Shown here: piece by piece, positions 28,868-37,884 of the stretch | How positions within the stretch are numbered: position 1 is the stretch's first letter | Layout: every line of letters starts with the position of its first letter | Source of the DNA: Bacteroidales bacterium | GTDB lineage: Bacteria > Bacteroidota > Bacteroidia > Bacteroidales > Tenuifilaceae | DNA: 64,000 nucleotides | Reading direction: 5' to 3' | NCBI GenBank assembly: GCA_013141385.1 | Contig: JABFRB010000034.1 | Span: 47,951 to 111,950 of the forward strand | The notes under the pieces: model-generated | What the model was told of the DNA's origin: nothing | Databases searched by the model: none | Seen by the model: only the letters and a program-made list of their open reading frames with translations | Program-made: the position numbers and the translations under genes

Positions 28868-29287
28868 ATGTACGAAGATATCAATTTTGAGTTTGTTAAA
28901 ATAGCTAATGAAGAAGAATTGATCGATCTCTACAAAGATGGAGGTTGGTGGAAAGAAAGCCCTACTGAAAGGAATAATTTACCTATTCTAGTTAAGAATA
29001 GTTTTTGTTTTATAGTTGCCAAGACCAATGAAGGCAAAATCATTGGAATGGGCAGGGTAATCTCTGATGGAGTTAGCGATGGCTATATTCAGGACGTGAT
29101 TGTAAACAAGTCGCACAGAAATAAAGGAATAGGGAAACTATTGGTGATTAAACTTAGGGATTATTGCCTGAATAAAGGACTTTCGTGGATAGGACTTATT
29201 GCAGAACCAGGAACAGAAGGCTTTTACACAAAACTGGGATTTAGTGAAATGATTGCCTATAAACCAATGTTACTAACTAAGAAGTAG
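28868..29287 (+). CDS. GNAT-family N-acetyltransferase
   Basis: The 139-residue protein is one GNAT domain, which transfers acetyl from acetyl-CoA to an amine. The acetyl-CoA site is VIVNKSHRNKGIGKLLVIKL (about residues 77-96), with the Q/RxxGxG/A signature as RNKGIG. The motif B end is FYTKLGFSEM. The substrate is unknown. A DUF2156 gene follows after 70 bases. Confidence 0.85.
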   Translation: MYEDINFEFVKIANEEELIDLYKDGGWWKESPTERNNLPILVKNSFCFIVAKTNEGKIIGMGRVISDGVSDGYIQDVIVNKSHRNKGIGKLLVIKLRDYCLNKGLSWIGLIAEPGTEGFYTKLGFSEMIAYKPMLLTKK

Positions 29288-29357
29288 TGTTTTACAATCA
29301 AAGAATGCTTTTGGATGTTTTATCAAATAAAAAGTGGTGTTATTAACTTATAATTAA

Positions 29358-30272
29358 ATGCAGGACAACTTATTTAAATTGACTTTCACTCCAATTGAAT
29401 TATCTCATAAAAATCAGGTTGAACCAATACTTTTAGAAGAACCACCACTTCTGGCAAGTTATACCTTTTCAAGTTTAGTTTCGTGGAAATTGATTTACAA
29501 CTACGAATGGGCTATATTTCAAGATAGAACGCTGATTATTAGCGCAAATGCTCCAAAACGAAAAAATAGACATATTCTTCAGCCGCTAGGCACTTTTACA
29601 AAAGAATGTCAAGAGATGCTGTTGACCGAAATGGCTAAATTGGACTATCAAATAATAATCTTTGGTGTTAATGATTGGTTTATTAAACGTTTTCCAGAAT
29701 TTACTTCTCATTTCGAAGTCAAGAACAATTTGGGTTATGCAAATTATATATACAAGGCTGAAGATCTGGCGCTGCTTGCGGGGAGAAAATATGCGAAAAA
29801 AAGAAATCTTATCTCCCAAACTGAAAATTCTTATAGTTGGACTGCGAATCCAATAACTGGTGATTGTTTAAATGAATGTATTAAGCTTTTGGAACATATT
29901 GCCAATGATGATCGAATTGAGAATGATCAGAGTTTAATGAATGAAAAAGTAGCACTTGATTATACACTCCGGCATTTTAAAGAATTAAATCAGCAAGGGC
30001 TAGTAATTAAAGTAAATGGTAAGCCGGTAGCATTTTCCATTTACGAAAAATTGAATCATAATACCGCTGATGTTCATTCCGAAAAGGCTGATCGCAGCTA
30101 CAAAGGGCTTTACCAGCTTATTAATCGCGAAACAGCCAAGATAATATTAGAATTGGGATATGAATTCATTAATCGAGAAGAAGATATAAATCTACCAGGA
30201 CTTCGCATGGCTAAACAGTCCTATTACCCTGTTGAAGTGCGTCCAGCATATCAACTTTATTTTAAGAAATAG
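29358..30272 (+). CDS. DUF2156-type (phosphatidylglycerol lysyltransferase C-terminal-like) protein
   Basis: The 304-residue protein has a double GNAT-like fold. Typical stretches are PPLLASYTFSSLVSWKLIY, GRKYAKKRNLISQTENSY and the C-terminal ELGYEFINREEDINLPGLR. The family includes the soluble aminoacyl-transferase half of MprF; this protein lacks the membrane domain. The role is unknown. It ends 7 bases before a MITE-like element that cuts the methyltransferase on the other strand. Confidence 0.75.
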   Translation: MQDNLFKLTFTPIELSHKNQVEPILLEEPPLLASYTFSSLVSWKLIYNYEWAIFQDRTLIISANAPKRKNRHILQPLGTFTKECQEMLLTEMAKLDYQIIIFGVNDWFIKRFPEFTSHFEVKNNLGYANYIYKAEDLALLAGRKYAKKRNLISQTENSYSWTANPITGDCLNECIKLLEHIANDDRIENDQSLMNEKVALDYTLRHFKELNQQGLVIKVNGKPVAFSIYEKLNHNTADVHSEKADRSYKGLYQLINRETAKIILELGYEFINREEDINLPGLRMAKQSYYPVEVRPAYQLYFKK

Positions 30273-30279
30273 CTATTTT

Positions 30280-30455
30280 AACATGAGTTCGATGTAAGCA
30301 TAATACATTGATTCTCAGTTCACCATTAGATTGTTGCTTTGTCATGCTGAACGGAGTGAAGCATCTGTTTTATAAGTAATTAGATCCTTCGCTTCGCTCA
30401 GAACCGAGTTTGCGAGTTCGGCGAAGCCAATGACACCTTACATCGAACGCACGTT
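30280..30455. repeat. MITE-like element, copy 2, cutting a methyltransferase gene
   Basis: Inverted ends AACATGAGTTCGATGTAAG and CTTACATCGAACGCACGTT match at 17 of 19 positions. The interior is the same as copy 1, including the micro-element (30403-30429, ACCGAGT...AAGCCA). The right end supplies the last four codons and stop of the truncated methyltransferase. Confidence 0.85.
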
Positions 30456-30827
30456 ATTTAAATACTCCTGATAATCTGTTGCTATGCCATCTATTTCAGG
30501 ATAATTCGCACAATGATCTTTCAAATAATCAATGGCATCGGCATTCATATCCACACCTGTTAACCTTACTTGGAAATTATTAGCCCGAGCCCAATCGGCA
30601 ATAACCCGCAGTGTATCGCCGCTACCGCATCCTAAATCAACAATGTGATAGGTTTTATGATGATCGGTAATTAGCTGTTTTATCCCTTTTAATGATATAG
30701 CATGACCGCCCGTTGTTCTGTTAAGAATATCGAGTTCGCGGAGGTTTTTGTGGAGTAAACCGCTGTGGATGGTAGGTTCATCGAGCAATTCCTTCTGGTT
30801 GGATCGATATGTGAATTTACTCAACAT
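30438..30827 (-). pseudogene. Class I SAM methyltransferase, C-terminus lost at a MITE
   Basis: The remaining 129 residues hold the N-terminal half of a Rossmann methyltransferase: motif I VDLGCGSGDTLRVIADWA and motif II TGVDMNADAI. The reading frame then runs into the inverted end of the MITE-like element, which adds VRSM and a stop. Family members in type III PKS clusters are about 230 residues, so about 100 are missing. They are not on the far side of the element, where the DUF2156 gene begins, so this is a deletion or rearrangement point and not a simple insertion. It overlaps the PKS gene by 11 bases, as in an intact operon. Probably inactive. Confidence 0.8.
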
Positions 30828-31917
30828 AGGTAAACAGGGCAGTTTCGATGCTTAATCCTGGACCAAATCCAATGGATAATGTAGTTTCGTTGGGCTTGTG
30901 TTCGGCTTGAAAGATTTCGTTCAGTACAAATAGAATGGTTGGCGATGACATATTTCCATATTCATCCAATACTTTGTATGAGTATTGTAAATCGATATCA
31001 TTCAAATTCAATCGATCTTTGATAATATCCAGAATTTTCTTTCCACCCGGATGTACTGCCCATTTATCAATTTTATCGGGTAAAATATTAAACTTCTTTC
31101 CGGCTTTAGAAACAATTTCAATTACTTCGTCGCCAATAAAATATGGAATTTTAGCATCCAGAATCATCTCGAAATTAACAGGCGTAATATTCCAGCTCAT
31201 TAAATCACGCCCTTTGTTAAGAAGCAATGAGTAGAATCCGTTTATCACCATACCTCCTCTATTCATTCGTTCGGCCTCCCTATCGGGAACAATAACAACA
31301 GCAGCGGCTCCATCGCCAAAAATGGTATTCGATAGTAAATTATTGCTATTGTTTTTGGGTTGAAAATGAAGGGTGCATAGCTCCACGCAAACAATCATCA
31401 CCTTTGCATTCACGTCGGTTTTGGCAATCATATCACCCAGTTTTAACGCAGAAAAGGCAGCATTGCATCCCATAAAATTGATTGAGGTATGAAATATATC
31501 GTTGGGTAGATTTAGCTGCTCAATTAACGCTGCATCGATTCCTGGGGCAAATAGCCCTGTGCAGGTAACGGTGATTAGATGCGTAATCTCAAAATCGGTT
31601 ATTGTTGTATTCAATTTTGTTAGTGAATCCTGAATTGCTTCAATGGCAAGCGATATGGCATGATCTTTAAATACATTTAACCTCTCCTTTACATCTGGTA
31701 AACCATTGTTTTTAATGAATAGGGATTGATTTTTTTTTCTGCTATCAAAATCGGGGATGGCAGAATATCGTGTGGTTATCCCGCTGTGATTGAATAGTAG
31801 GTTTAGCTTACGCGAGGCCTCATTATCATTATAGGCGGCTTGCATAAAATCTAGTATTACAGCTTGGTTTGTGCCGTGTTTTGGAACGGCTGTTCCTATC
31901 GAAATTATTCTACTCAT
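30817..31917 (-). CDS. Type III polyketide synthase (chalcone/stilbene synthase-like)
   Basis: The 366-residue protein condenses malonyl-CoA units on an acyl starter, giving resorcinols or pyrones in bacteria. The thiolase-fold catalytic triad is visible: Cys in NFMGCNAAFSAL, His in WAVHPGGKKIL, Asn in DEYGNMSSPT. The N-terminus ISIGTAVPKHGTNQ and the FGDGAAAVV motif also fit. It lies between ubiA upstream (2-base gap) and the truncated methyltransferase downstream. The set PKS-UbiA-methyltransferase suggests a prenylated or membrane-bound phenolic lipid, but the loss of the methyltransferase may change or stop the pathway. Confidence 0.93.
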   Translation of the reverse strand: MSRIISIGTAVPKHGTNQAVILDFMQAAYNDNEASRKLNLLFNHSGITTRYSAIPDFDSRKKNQSLFIKNNGLPDVKERLNVFKDHAISLAIEAIQDSLTKLNTTITDFEITHLITVTCTGLFAPGIDAALIEQLNLPNDIFHTSINFMGCNAAFSALKLGDMIAKTDVNAKVMIVCVELCTLHFQPKNNSNNLLSNTIFGDGAAAVVIVPDREAERMNRGGMVINGFYSLLLNKGRDLMSWNITPVNFEMILDAKIPYFIGDEVIEIVSKAGKKFNILPDKIDKWAVHPGGKKILDIIKDRLNLNDIDLQYSYKVLDEYGNMSSPTILFVLNEIFQAEHKPNETTLSIGFGPGLSIETALFTYVE

Positions 31918-31919
31918 AG

Positions 31920-32828
31920 CTAAAACCAGGTGTAATGGTTATTTAATATCAGCAGTAGAAAGTACAAATTCATGCAAGTTGATGTTAGTAAGTTCATTGC
32001 CATTGTGTTTTCGAAATTTGCATTGGATGTATCCTTACGGACTTTGTTAAACCATACGGATAGCTTAACGATAACGGGCAGCATCATTAGTAGAAACAGG
32101 GCCATGGCTATTTGCTGATGTTTTATGCTGAAGTAATAGTATAGGATTATGGTTGCAATTGAGAATTGTATTGCCGAAAATACAAAGGTGCCAATGTATC
32201 CAAGTTTATAGCTAATGCTAATTACTCCATCCTTTTTATCGGCCTCGTGCTGATAGATTTGTGTGAGGGGGTAGATGCTTCCAATAAAGAGGCTTGCTAT
32301 GCTCATGCAGATGATACTATTAAGCGTGAAAAAAGCCCTAAATGAAAACTCCCCAATTGCCGAAGAAGCCATCAGATAAACAAATGCTCCTTGGAAAAAG
32401 AAAACTGTTAAAAAGCCAATAAATGCATATTTTTTTAATCGCAATTTGCGATAGCTATAGGCGCGCGAAATAAGTACAAACATCAAAACCAATAGAGAGA
32501 AGTTAACAGAAACTATTAAAGCGCACAAAACACCCAGAATATCCATTAAAAGCGTGGCATAGAATAAACTCTCGGAAACCTTTGGAGGATATTTTAGCCC
32601 ACCAATGCTGGTTTCGTCCCTATCCTGATAGCTATTATAACCGTTGCTTGACGGGAATATAAGTAGATGCAGTATTACGAATGCAATTGCAGCTGTTTGC
32701 CAGTTTATTGTGCTTGCCTGACTTAAAGCGAATAGGAATACAGGCATTAGAAAAAACGAAAAAGGCAACCGTAAGTGCTTAATTGTGCTTTTATCGAACC
32801 AAGAGAGAATAAGTACTTTTTTTATCAT
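31920..32828 (-). CDS. UbiA-family prenyltransferase
   Basis: The 302-residue membrane protein has about eight helices. The two Asp-rich motifs of UbiA are present as NGYNSYQDRDETSIGG (about residues 63-78) and YQHEADKKDG (about 191-200). These bind the Mg-diphosphate of the prenyl donor. It is the first gene of the - strand cluster with the type III PKS, so the likely acceptor is the PKS product. It is not the menaquinone enzyme MenA, judging by context. Confidence 0.85.
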   Translation of the reverse strand: MIKKVLILSWFDKSTIKHLRLPFSFFLMPVFLFALSQASTINWQTAAIAFVILHLLIFPSSNGYNSYQDRDETSIGGLKYPPKVSESLFYATLLMDILGVLCALIVSVNFSLLVLMFVLISRAYSYRKLRLKKYAFIGFLTVFFFQGAFVYLMASSAIGEFSFRAFFTLNSIICMSIASLFIGSIYPLTQIYQHEADKKDGVISISYKLGYIGTFVFSAIQFSIATIILYYYFSIKHQQIAMALFLLMMLPVIVKLSVWFNKVRKDTSNANFENTMAMNLLTSTCMNLYFLLLILNNHYTWF

Positions 32829-33234
32829 TTTACTTTAAAGGGTGGGTTGGTGGTTTGTAGGGAATTGAAAGTGCCAAGTTAAGGACTTGCAACCGATTTA
32901 AAGCTATACCGATTTAAGAATATTGAAATTCGGGCATTCATGTTTTATCAATAAGCAACGGGGCTAAAATTGAGCATATTTATTGGGATAGGATTTACAT
33001 AACAATTGAAAAATGTTGCATAATTCACAGATTGGTATTCAATTTATTTCAATTTGAATTATTGAGTAGGTAATGGAGTGTTCTATAATTATGTTTTGAG
33101 ATAATCTTTGATGATTTATTAAAATTATTAAGTTTGTATAAGGATGTCAAAAACCAGACCTATACATTCACATTGGATGTATAGGTCTGCTAGACATATA
33201 AACGAGTTGGCAACAACCTTAAAATACTACTACA
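32829..33234. other. Intergenic region with a 12-bp hairpin
   Basis: No gene is seen. AGACCTATACAT (33156-33167) pairs perfectly with ATGTATAGGTCT (33177-33188). GAGTTGGCAACAAC (about 33211-33224), just before the next gene, is mirrored by AGTTGCCAAC after that gene (34045-34053). Confidence 0.55.
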
Positions 33235-34038
33235 ATGAGTCAGATACAAGACATTAGATTAGTAATCAATCTAAAGAATAATAATCCAATTGAATTATTG
33301 GACTTAACGAAATCACTTGTTTCTTTAGCAACTCAGTTTAACTCATATGTAACTAAGAATGCTGACACCAAAGAAAACAAAGAGGCAAAACTCTACGTGA
33401 AAGAAATTAAGTCCGGAAGTGTGATTGTAGAATTAGTTGAACTTGCAACAATTGGAATGATTCCATTCATTGAAAATACAAACACAATAATTGAATTTGC
33501 TAAACATTTTAAATCTGCAATAAACTATTTTTTAAAAAACGAGGGAGAGAAACCTGAATTGACTACCACTGATTTTAAAGAAATTGCTACTATTATTAAC
33601 CCAATTGCAAAAGATGTTGGCTCTCAATTTAATCTAAGCACTACAATTAATGGGAATGTTGAATTGCATTTACATCTTAATTCTACCGAGACAAATGCTC
33701 TTCAAAATATATTCAAAAAAGAAATTGAGAAATCAAAACTACCCGAACAATTAGACGATGTAAAGACAAGCGTTTTAATGACATGGTTTCAGGCTAGGAA
33801 TGACATGAAAAGTAAAATTGGAAATAAAGGTGTTATTGAAGAATTAGATAAGAAACCATTAAATATTACATTTGAAAATGAAGAAATAAAAGAAAGCATG
33901 CTGCATGGAGACATAAATCCATTCAACACCGCTTATATTGTTGACATAAAAGTACAAACGATTCAAGATTGTCCCGCTGCATATAAAATTGTTAAACTAC
34001 ATGAATATTTTGATATTAATGAAATAGATAATAATTAA
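33235..34038 (+). CDS. Hypothetical protein in a cassette-like setting
   Basis: I do not recognise this 267-residue protein. It is soluble, acidic to neutral, with a predicted mix of helices and strands; KEIKSGSVIVELVELATIGM is the most pattern-rich part. There are no signal peptide, membrane segments or catalytic motifs I can name. It stands alone on the + strand between GTTGGCAAC and GTTGCCAAC sequences. A large hairpin separates it from the HEPN-like gene. Its setting suggests recent arrival, and a defence role is only a guess. Confidence 0.55.
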   Translation: MSQIQDIRLVINLKNNNPIELLDLTKSLVSLATQFNSYVTKNADTKENKEAKLYVKEIKSGSVIVELVELATIGMIPFIENTNTIIEFAKHFKSAINYFLKNEGEKPELTTTDFKEIATIINPIAKDVGSQFNLSTTINGNVELHLHLNSTETNALQNIFKKEIEKSKLPEQLDDVKTSVLMTWFQARNDMKSKIGNKGVIEELDKKPLNITFENEEIKESMLHGDINPFNTAYIVDIKVQTIQDCPAAYKIVKLHEYFDINEIDNN

Positions 34039-34045
34039 AAGATAG

Positions 34046-34178
34046 TTGCCAACAGCGTATTTATTATATTTGGGCTAATGACGCATTTGGAGTTTTAACG
34101 CTTTTTGGTAGCTTTACTAACGGGGGATAAGAAAGCGGTTTTAAACTCCCAAACGCAACCAACTAGCAAACGTTAGCC
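34046..34178. repeat. Large imperfect hairpin between two orphan genes (attC-like in shape)
   Basis: CGCATTTGGAGTTTTAACGC (from 34082) faces TTTTAAACTCCCAAACGC (ending 34156), about 20 paired bases around a GC-rich loop. The outer ends are GTTGCCAACAGCG and CGTTAGCC. The shape recalls integron attC sites, but the core boxes do not match RYYYAAC/GTTRRRY exactly, and no integrase is near. Confidence 0.45.
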
Positions 34179-34193
34179 AAAATAGTTTAAGAA

Positions 34194-35714
34194 ATGAACG
34201 AGATACAAGATTGGTCAAAGGAAATTAGAAAACTAATATTAGATGTTGATGACTTGATATTGTTCAATGAATCAATAGGCTGTTTAGAGAATAATTTTCT
34301 TCGTTCTTCGTATATAATAACTTGGATTAGTTTAATTGAATCATTAAAGAGAAAAATATATCTACTAAGTAGCCTTGGAGATAAAAATGCTGAGGAAGCA
34401 ATTAAGAAGATTGAACAAAATGAAGAACAGAATAATTCTGTTGACAAAATAATAATTGAAGAATCAAAACTTTGTGGAATAGTTGAAAGCATTGATTTCA
34501 GTACACTTAAATACTTGTGGGAACAGAGATGTATTTTTGCACATCCATATAAGAAACAACCAGAAATAGAAGATGTAAAACATATCATATTTCAATCTAT
34601 TAAACTTTCCTTAGGTAAAGAATTACTCTTTAATAAATCGTACTTATCTGAAATTACTGAAAATATTGTCAGTAAGCCATTTTTCATAACGTCAGAAAAA
34701 GAAAAATTGGAAGAATATGCAAAAAAAGTAGTTCTTCGAACTCCTCAAAATTTATATCCTTTCTTTTTTAAAACACTTTTGCATAAAATAGGAACAATAA
34801 AAGATGATGAAAGTAAAAGAGTTGAACAAATAAAATTAAGAGTGTTTATTGTTGAAACTCTTAAAAATGCAGAAAAAGATTTAGAAGATACTGTATGGGG
34901 ATTAGAACATCGTGCAATAAATTTCCCATTTGAATGTTTTATTGGTTTTATATCTGTCAATATATGGTCAAAAATTCCAGAAAGAATTAAAGAAATATTA
35001 ATTTCTTACATTGAAGTTGAACAAAATATGTATAACGTAAATGTTATGAAGTTAATAACTAAAACACTTATCGAAAAAGAAATACTTGAAGAAAAGTACA
35101 AAATAAAGTTTTATAAATATCTAAGCAATCAACCATTTGAATCAGTTATTGAATTTTATGGTAATAACAAGGTAATATATGAGCGAATTGTAAATGAATT
35201 GAACAAGCACAGTTATTTAGAAAAAAATAATATGGTTGATTATTTATATTCTGAAAACGCTGTTAAAGTAATTAACAGTTTAGATTTCCAAAAACAATTC
35301 TCTTTTGGAAGACTAATAAGAGAATCAGCAAATAACGGACACTTTAAGAGCCAGCATTTGATTGGCAGTATAATTAAACTGAACACAAAATATGCAGAGT
35401 ATGTTATTGGAGGCTTGGCGTTTGGTTGCATAATTAACAATCAAGATGGTTTAATCCTTGACTATTGGAAAGTGAAAAATTTCATAATTGCAATGAATCT
35501 TGTAAGTAATGAAATTCAAGAATTTGTTTATGATAAAGTATTTTTAATACTTGATGGGAATAAAGCTGACGAATGGGATAAAACATTACACACAGTAGAA
35601 TCAATTGAAACCGATATTTTTTCAAAGATTTCAAGCGAAGGTATCGAAATGAAAGGTAGTAATAAAGAAAAATATGAGATTTTGAAACAAAAAACAAACA
35701 ACTACTTTGCCTAA
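34194..35714 (+). CDS. Large hypothetical protein with an N-terminal HEPN-like domain
   Basis: The 506-residue protein starts with a helical region (FLRSSYIITWISLIESLKRK) followed by YLWEQRCIFAHPYKKQ at about residues 105-120. RCIFAH is an RX4H motif of the kind that forms the RNase site in HEPN proteins. The remaining 370 residues are Lys/Glu-rich helices without a motif I know. HEPN proteins are common in abortive-infection and toxin systems, so a defence role is plausible but not shown. It lies alone, flanked by the hairpin at 34046 and by a GCCTAAC sequence at its end (35710-35716). Confidence 0.55.
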   Translation: MNEIQDWSKEIRKLILDVDDLILFNESIGCLENNFLRSSYIITWISLIESLKRKIYLLSSLGDKNAEEAIKKIEQNEEQNNSVDKIIIEESKLCGIVESIDFSTLKYLWEQRCIFAHPYKKQPEIEDVKHIIFQSIKLSLGKELLFNKSYLSEITENIVSKPFFITSEKEKLEEYAKKVVLRTPQNLYPFFFKTLLHKIGTIKDDESKRVEQIKLRVFIVETLKNAEKDLEDTVWGLEHRAINFPFECFIGFISVNIWSKIPERIKEILISYIEVEQNMYNVNVMKLITKTLIEKEILEEKYKIKFYKYLSNQPFESVIEFYGNNKVIYERIVNELNKHSYLEKNNMVDYLYSENAVKVINSLDFQKQFSFGRLIRESANNGHFKSQHLIGSIIKLNTKYAEYVIGGLAFGCIINNQDGLILDYWKVKNFIIAMNLVSNEIQEFVYDKVFLILDGNKADEWDKTLHTVESIETDIFSKISSEGIEMKGSNKEKYEILKQKTNNYFA

Positions 35715-36270
35715 CAGCTCCATTAGCTTTTGTAGCAGAGCAACGCTTATAACTTGGTTGCTGTACTTCTGCCTGTAGTATTCGGGGTAATTGCTCTCAA
35801 GTCGTTGCATTAATCCCTCAAGCCCCCCGTTAAGCGAAGGCTATAAGAACCAATAATGATTGGGTTGGGCGGTTGGCTGCGCCGTTAAACGAAAGCTATA
35901 AAAACCAATAATGATTGGGTTGGGTGGTTGGCTCACGATAAAAAACATCGGGACAAGTTGTGCCGCCGTCCATCTATCCTTCTAGGCTTTGCCTGCACAA
36001 ATACTCAAACAACAAAAAACCCTGCTTTCGCAGAATCCATAATACCAATAACATTCAACCACTCCGTGGTTGTTTTTTATCACATACATTACCCCGCATT
36101 GCATGCGGGGCTATTCATTTTCAATCCTGTAAAATATGAAGTTGATAACATCGGAGATGATAGCGTACAATGCAAATTAGGTAAGTTGTAACCTACTCTT
36201 GCAGTTAAAGGATACGAAAGTTAAATGCTCTAAATCCAGCAAAAAAATATTTTAAAAAAAATTAGTTGCA
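35715..36270. repeat. Repeat-rich region left of the RiPP locus
   Basis: No gene is supported. A 52-bp unit starting CCGTTAAGCGAAGGC and ending CGGTTGGCT occurs at 35827-35878 and 35882-35933, with a third copy at 37901-37952. A short palindrome CGAT...ATCGGGACAAG follows (35934-35957). About 145 bp from 35980 to 36126 (hairpins CCTGCTTTCGCAG, AACCACTCCGTGGTT, CCCCGCATTGCATGCGGGG) recurs at 38235-38385, on the far side of the RiPP genes. Confidence 0.8.
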
Positions 36271-36295
36271 GATTATGATTTGTCTTTTAAAACAT

Positions 36296-36303
36296 TAACT
36301 TTG
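36296..36303 (+). promoter_or_regulatory. -7 box TAACTTTG of the RiPP precursor gene
   Basis: Matches TAnnTTTG, 36 bases before the precursor ATG. It shows that translation begins at 36340 and not at the upstream in-frame TTG (36280). Confidence 0.6.
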
Positions 36304-36339
36304 TTTACGAAATTCAATAATAACTTAAATTTTATTAAA

Positions 36340-36513
36340 ATGAAAAAGGAAAGTAAAAAACAATCATTTGAAACAATCGTTGAGGCAAAAGAAATGTCAG
36401 CGTTTGAGTTAAACCAGATTAAAGGTGGTGATATAAGTTGTGCTACTGGTAGAATTGGCGATAATGGTCAATTAACTTGCTCTTCAGGTAAATTTGTACC
36501 ACACGCTCAATAA
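36340..36513 (+). CDS. RiPP precursor peptide with double-glycine leader
   Basis: The 57-residue peptide has a charged leader (MKKESKKQSFETIVEAKEMS) with the helical AFELNQIKGG, a classic double-glycine cleavage site for C39-type peptidase transporters, at about residues 21-30. The predicted core is 27 residues, DISCATGRIGDNGQLTCSSG plus KFVPHAQ, with two Cys, three Ser/Thr-rich spots and four Gly. A SPASM radical SAM gene follows after 75 bases. This pairing suggests a thioether or other carbon-linked peptide. No transporter or protease gene is adjacent. The leader resembles Bacteroidota natural-product precursor families, but I cannot place it exactly. Confidence 0.8.
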   Translation: MKKESKKQSFETIVEAKEMSAFELNQIKGGDISCATGRIGDNGQLTCSSGKFVPHAQ

Positions 36514-36533
36514 ATTCCATTATTCTCTGGTTG

Positions 36534-36565
36534 GATGAAGCAGTAATACTGCTTCATCTTTTTTT
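36534..36565 (+). terminator. Terminator/attenuator between precursor and maturase
   Basis: GATGAAGCAG (36534-36543), a 5-nt loop and CTGCTTCATC (36549-36558) are followed by seven T's. Partial readthrough would give much more precursor than enzyme mRNA, as is usual in RiPP operons. Confidence 0.85.
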
Positions 36566-36588
36566 ATTAACAAACACAATTAAAATCT

Positions 36589-37884
36589 ATGAAATGGTCT
36601 AGGTATAATTTCCTTTTCAAATCCGAACGTTATGGTTTATTTATATACAATTCAGTAACAAACGCCTTTCTAAAGTTAAACGACGAACTTTATCAGATTT
36701 GTAAAAAGATAGAGGTAGACGGATCAAATATTTCATTACTTGATGATGAAATAAAAGATGGTTTTATACAATCAAAAATCCTAACCACTGCATTTGAGGA
36801 AAATAATTACATTACTCAAACTACATACCTAAAAAGATTACGATCATATGATTATAGAACACTAGGACTTGTTATTGCGCCAACCTACACCTGCAATTTT
36901 GCTTGCCCATACTGTTATGAACACAACATGCCCGATTATCACATGGCAGAACAAACAGAAGATCAGATTATATCATTTATTAAAACATTTCATCAAGTAA
37001 AGGATGTTCAAATCTGCTGGCATGGTGGTGAACCATTACTAAGATTTAATAATATAAAAAGCCTTATCACGAAAATAAAGAATACTAAGGAAATCAACCT
37101 AGCCAAACATCATATAGTAACAAATGGGTACTTATTGGATGAAGAAAAATGCACATTTTTTAAAGAGGTGGGGTTAGATTCAGTCCAAATTACTATTGAT
37201 GGATTAGAGGCAACACACAACATTAATAGAAAGCACAAATCGGGTAAACCAACCTTTGATACTATTATTAAGAATATTGATCATTTGCTGAATTCTTACC
37301 CAGAATGCAAGATTAATCTGCGTGTTAACATTCATGATGGCAATAAAGAAGAGTACCCCGAATTGCGTAAGCAGATTCTTGAAAAATGGGTTGATAAGAA
37401 TATCTATTTATATTTTTCCTACGTTCAAAACCATGGACAATGTCAGGTAGCCTGTTTGGAGAATAAGAATAAGTTGCAATTTTCTGTAGACTTGTATAAA
37501 AATCACGGAATAAATGAAGTAGAGTTATATCCAACATCAAAATTAGGAGGTTGTACTGCCGATACTAATCAATCATATATAATTGGCCCTAAAGGTGAAC
37601 TTTATAAGTGCTGGGTTGACCTTGGTAAAAAGGATAAAGAGATTGGACATATTGCCGATACAAAATTAAATTTGTCCTTAATTTCAGAGTATGTAGTTGG
37701 AACAGATAAGTACAGTGATGCCAAATGTATTGATTGCTTTTTATTCCCAGTGTGCGATGGCGGTTGTGGGTTATATAGATTTGATTATAAGAAGTATGGG
37801 AAAGATTATAATGTTTGCCCTATAAATCCAGAAGATTTAAATTTATTACTAGAATTATTTTATGAAAAACAGATTCAGAAATAG
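36589..37884 (+). CDS. Radical SAM/SPASM peptide maturase
   Basis: The 431-residue enzyme has an N-terminal region (about residues 1-80; YNFLFKSERYGLFIYNSVTN) that may recognise the leader. The radical SAM core has its cluster motif CNFACPYCYE (about residues 100-109) and GGEPLL. A C-terminal SPASM domain has Cys residues in GGCTADTNQ, LYKCWVDLG, CIDCFLFPVCDGGC and NVCP for extra 4Fe-4S clusters. Such enzymes install thioether or C-C crosslinks in peptides. Its substrate is most likely the peptide encoded just upstream. The ATG at 36589 follows the attenuator by 24 bases. Confidence 0.92.
   Translation: MKWSRYNFLFKSERYGLFIYNSVTNAFLKLNDELYQICKKIEVDGSNISLLDDEIKDGFIQSKILTTAFEENNYITQTTYLKRLRSYDYRTLGLVIAPTYTCNFACPYCYEHNMPDYHMAEQTEDQIISFIKTFHQVKDVQICWHGGEPLLRFNNIKSLITKIKNTKEINLAKHHIVTNGYLLDEEKCTFFKEVGLDSVQITIDGLEATHNINRKHKSGKPTFDTIIKNIDHLLNSYPECKINLRVNIHDGNKEEYPELRKQILEKWVDKNIYLYFSYVQNHGQCQVACLENKNKLQFSVDLYKNHGINEVELYPTSKLGGCTADTNQSYIIGPKGELYKCWVDLGKKDKEIGHIADTKLNLSLISEYVVGTDKYSDAKCIDCFLFPVCDGGCGLYRFDYKKYGKDYNVCPINPEDLNLLLELFYEKQIQK

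Noticed and set aside
30438..30827. A naturally short methyltransferase
   Set aside because: The last four codons and stop come from the inverted end of a repeat that also occurs at 13822-13993, so the end is secondary.
34046..34178. A true integron attC site
   Set aside because: The shape fits, but the core boxes do not match RYYYAAC/GTTRRRY and no integron integrase is present, so I list it only as a hairpin repeat.
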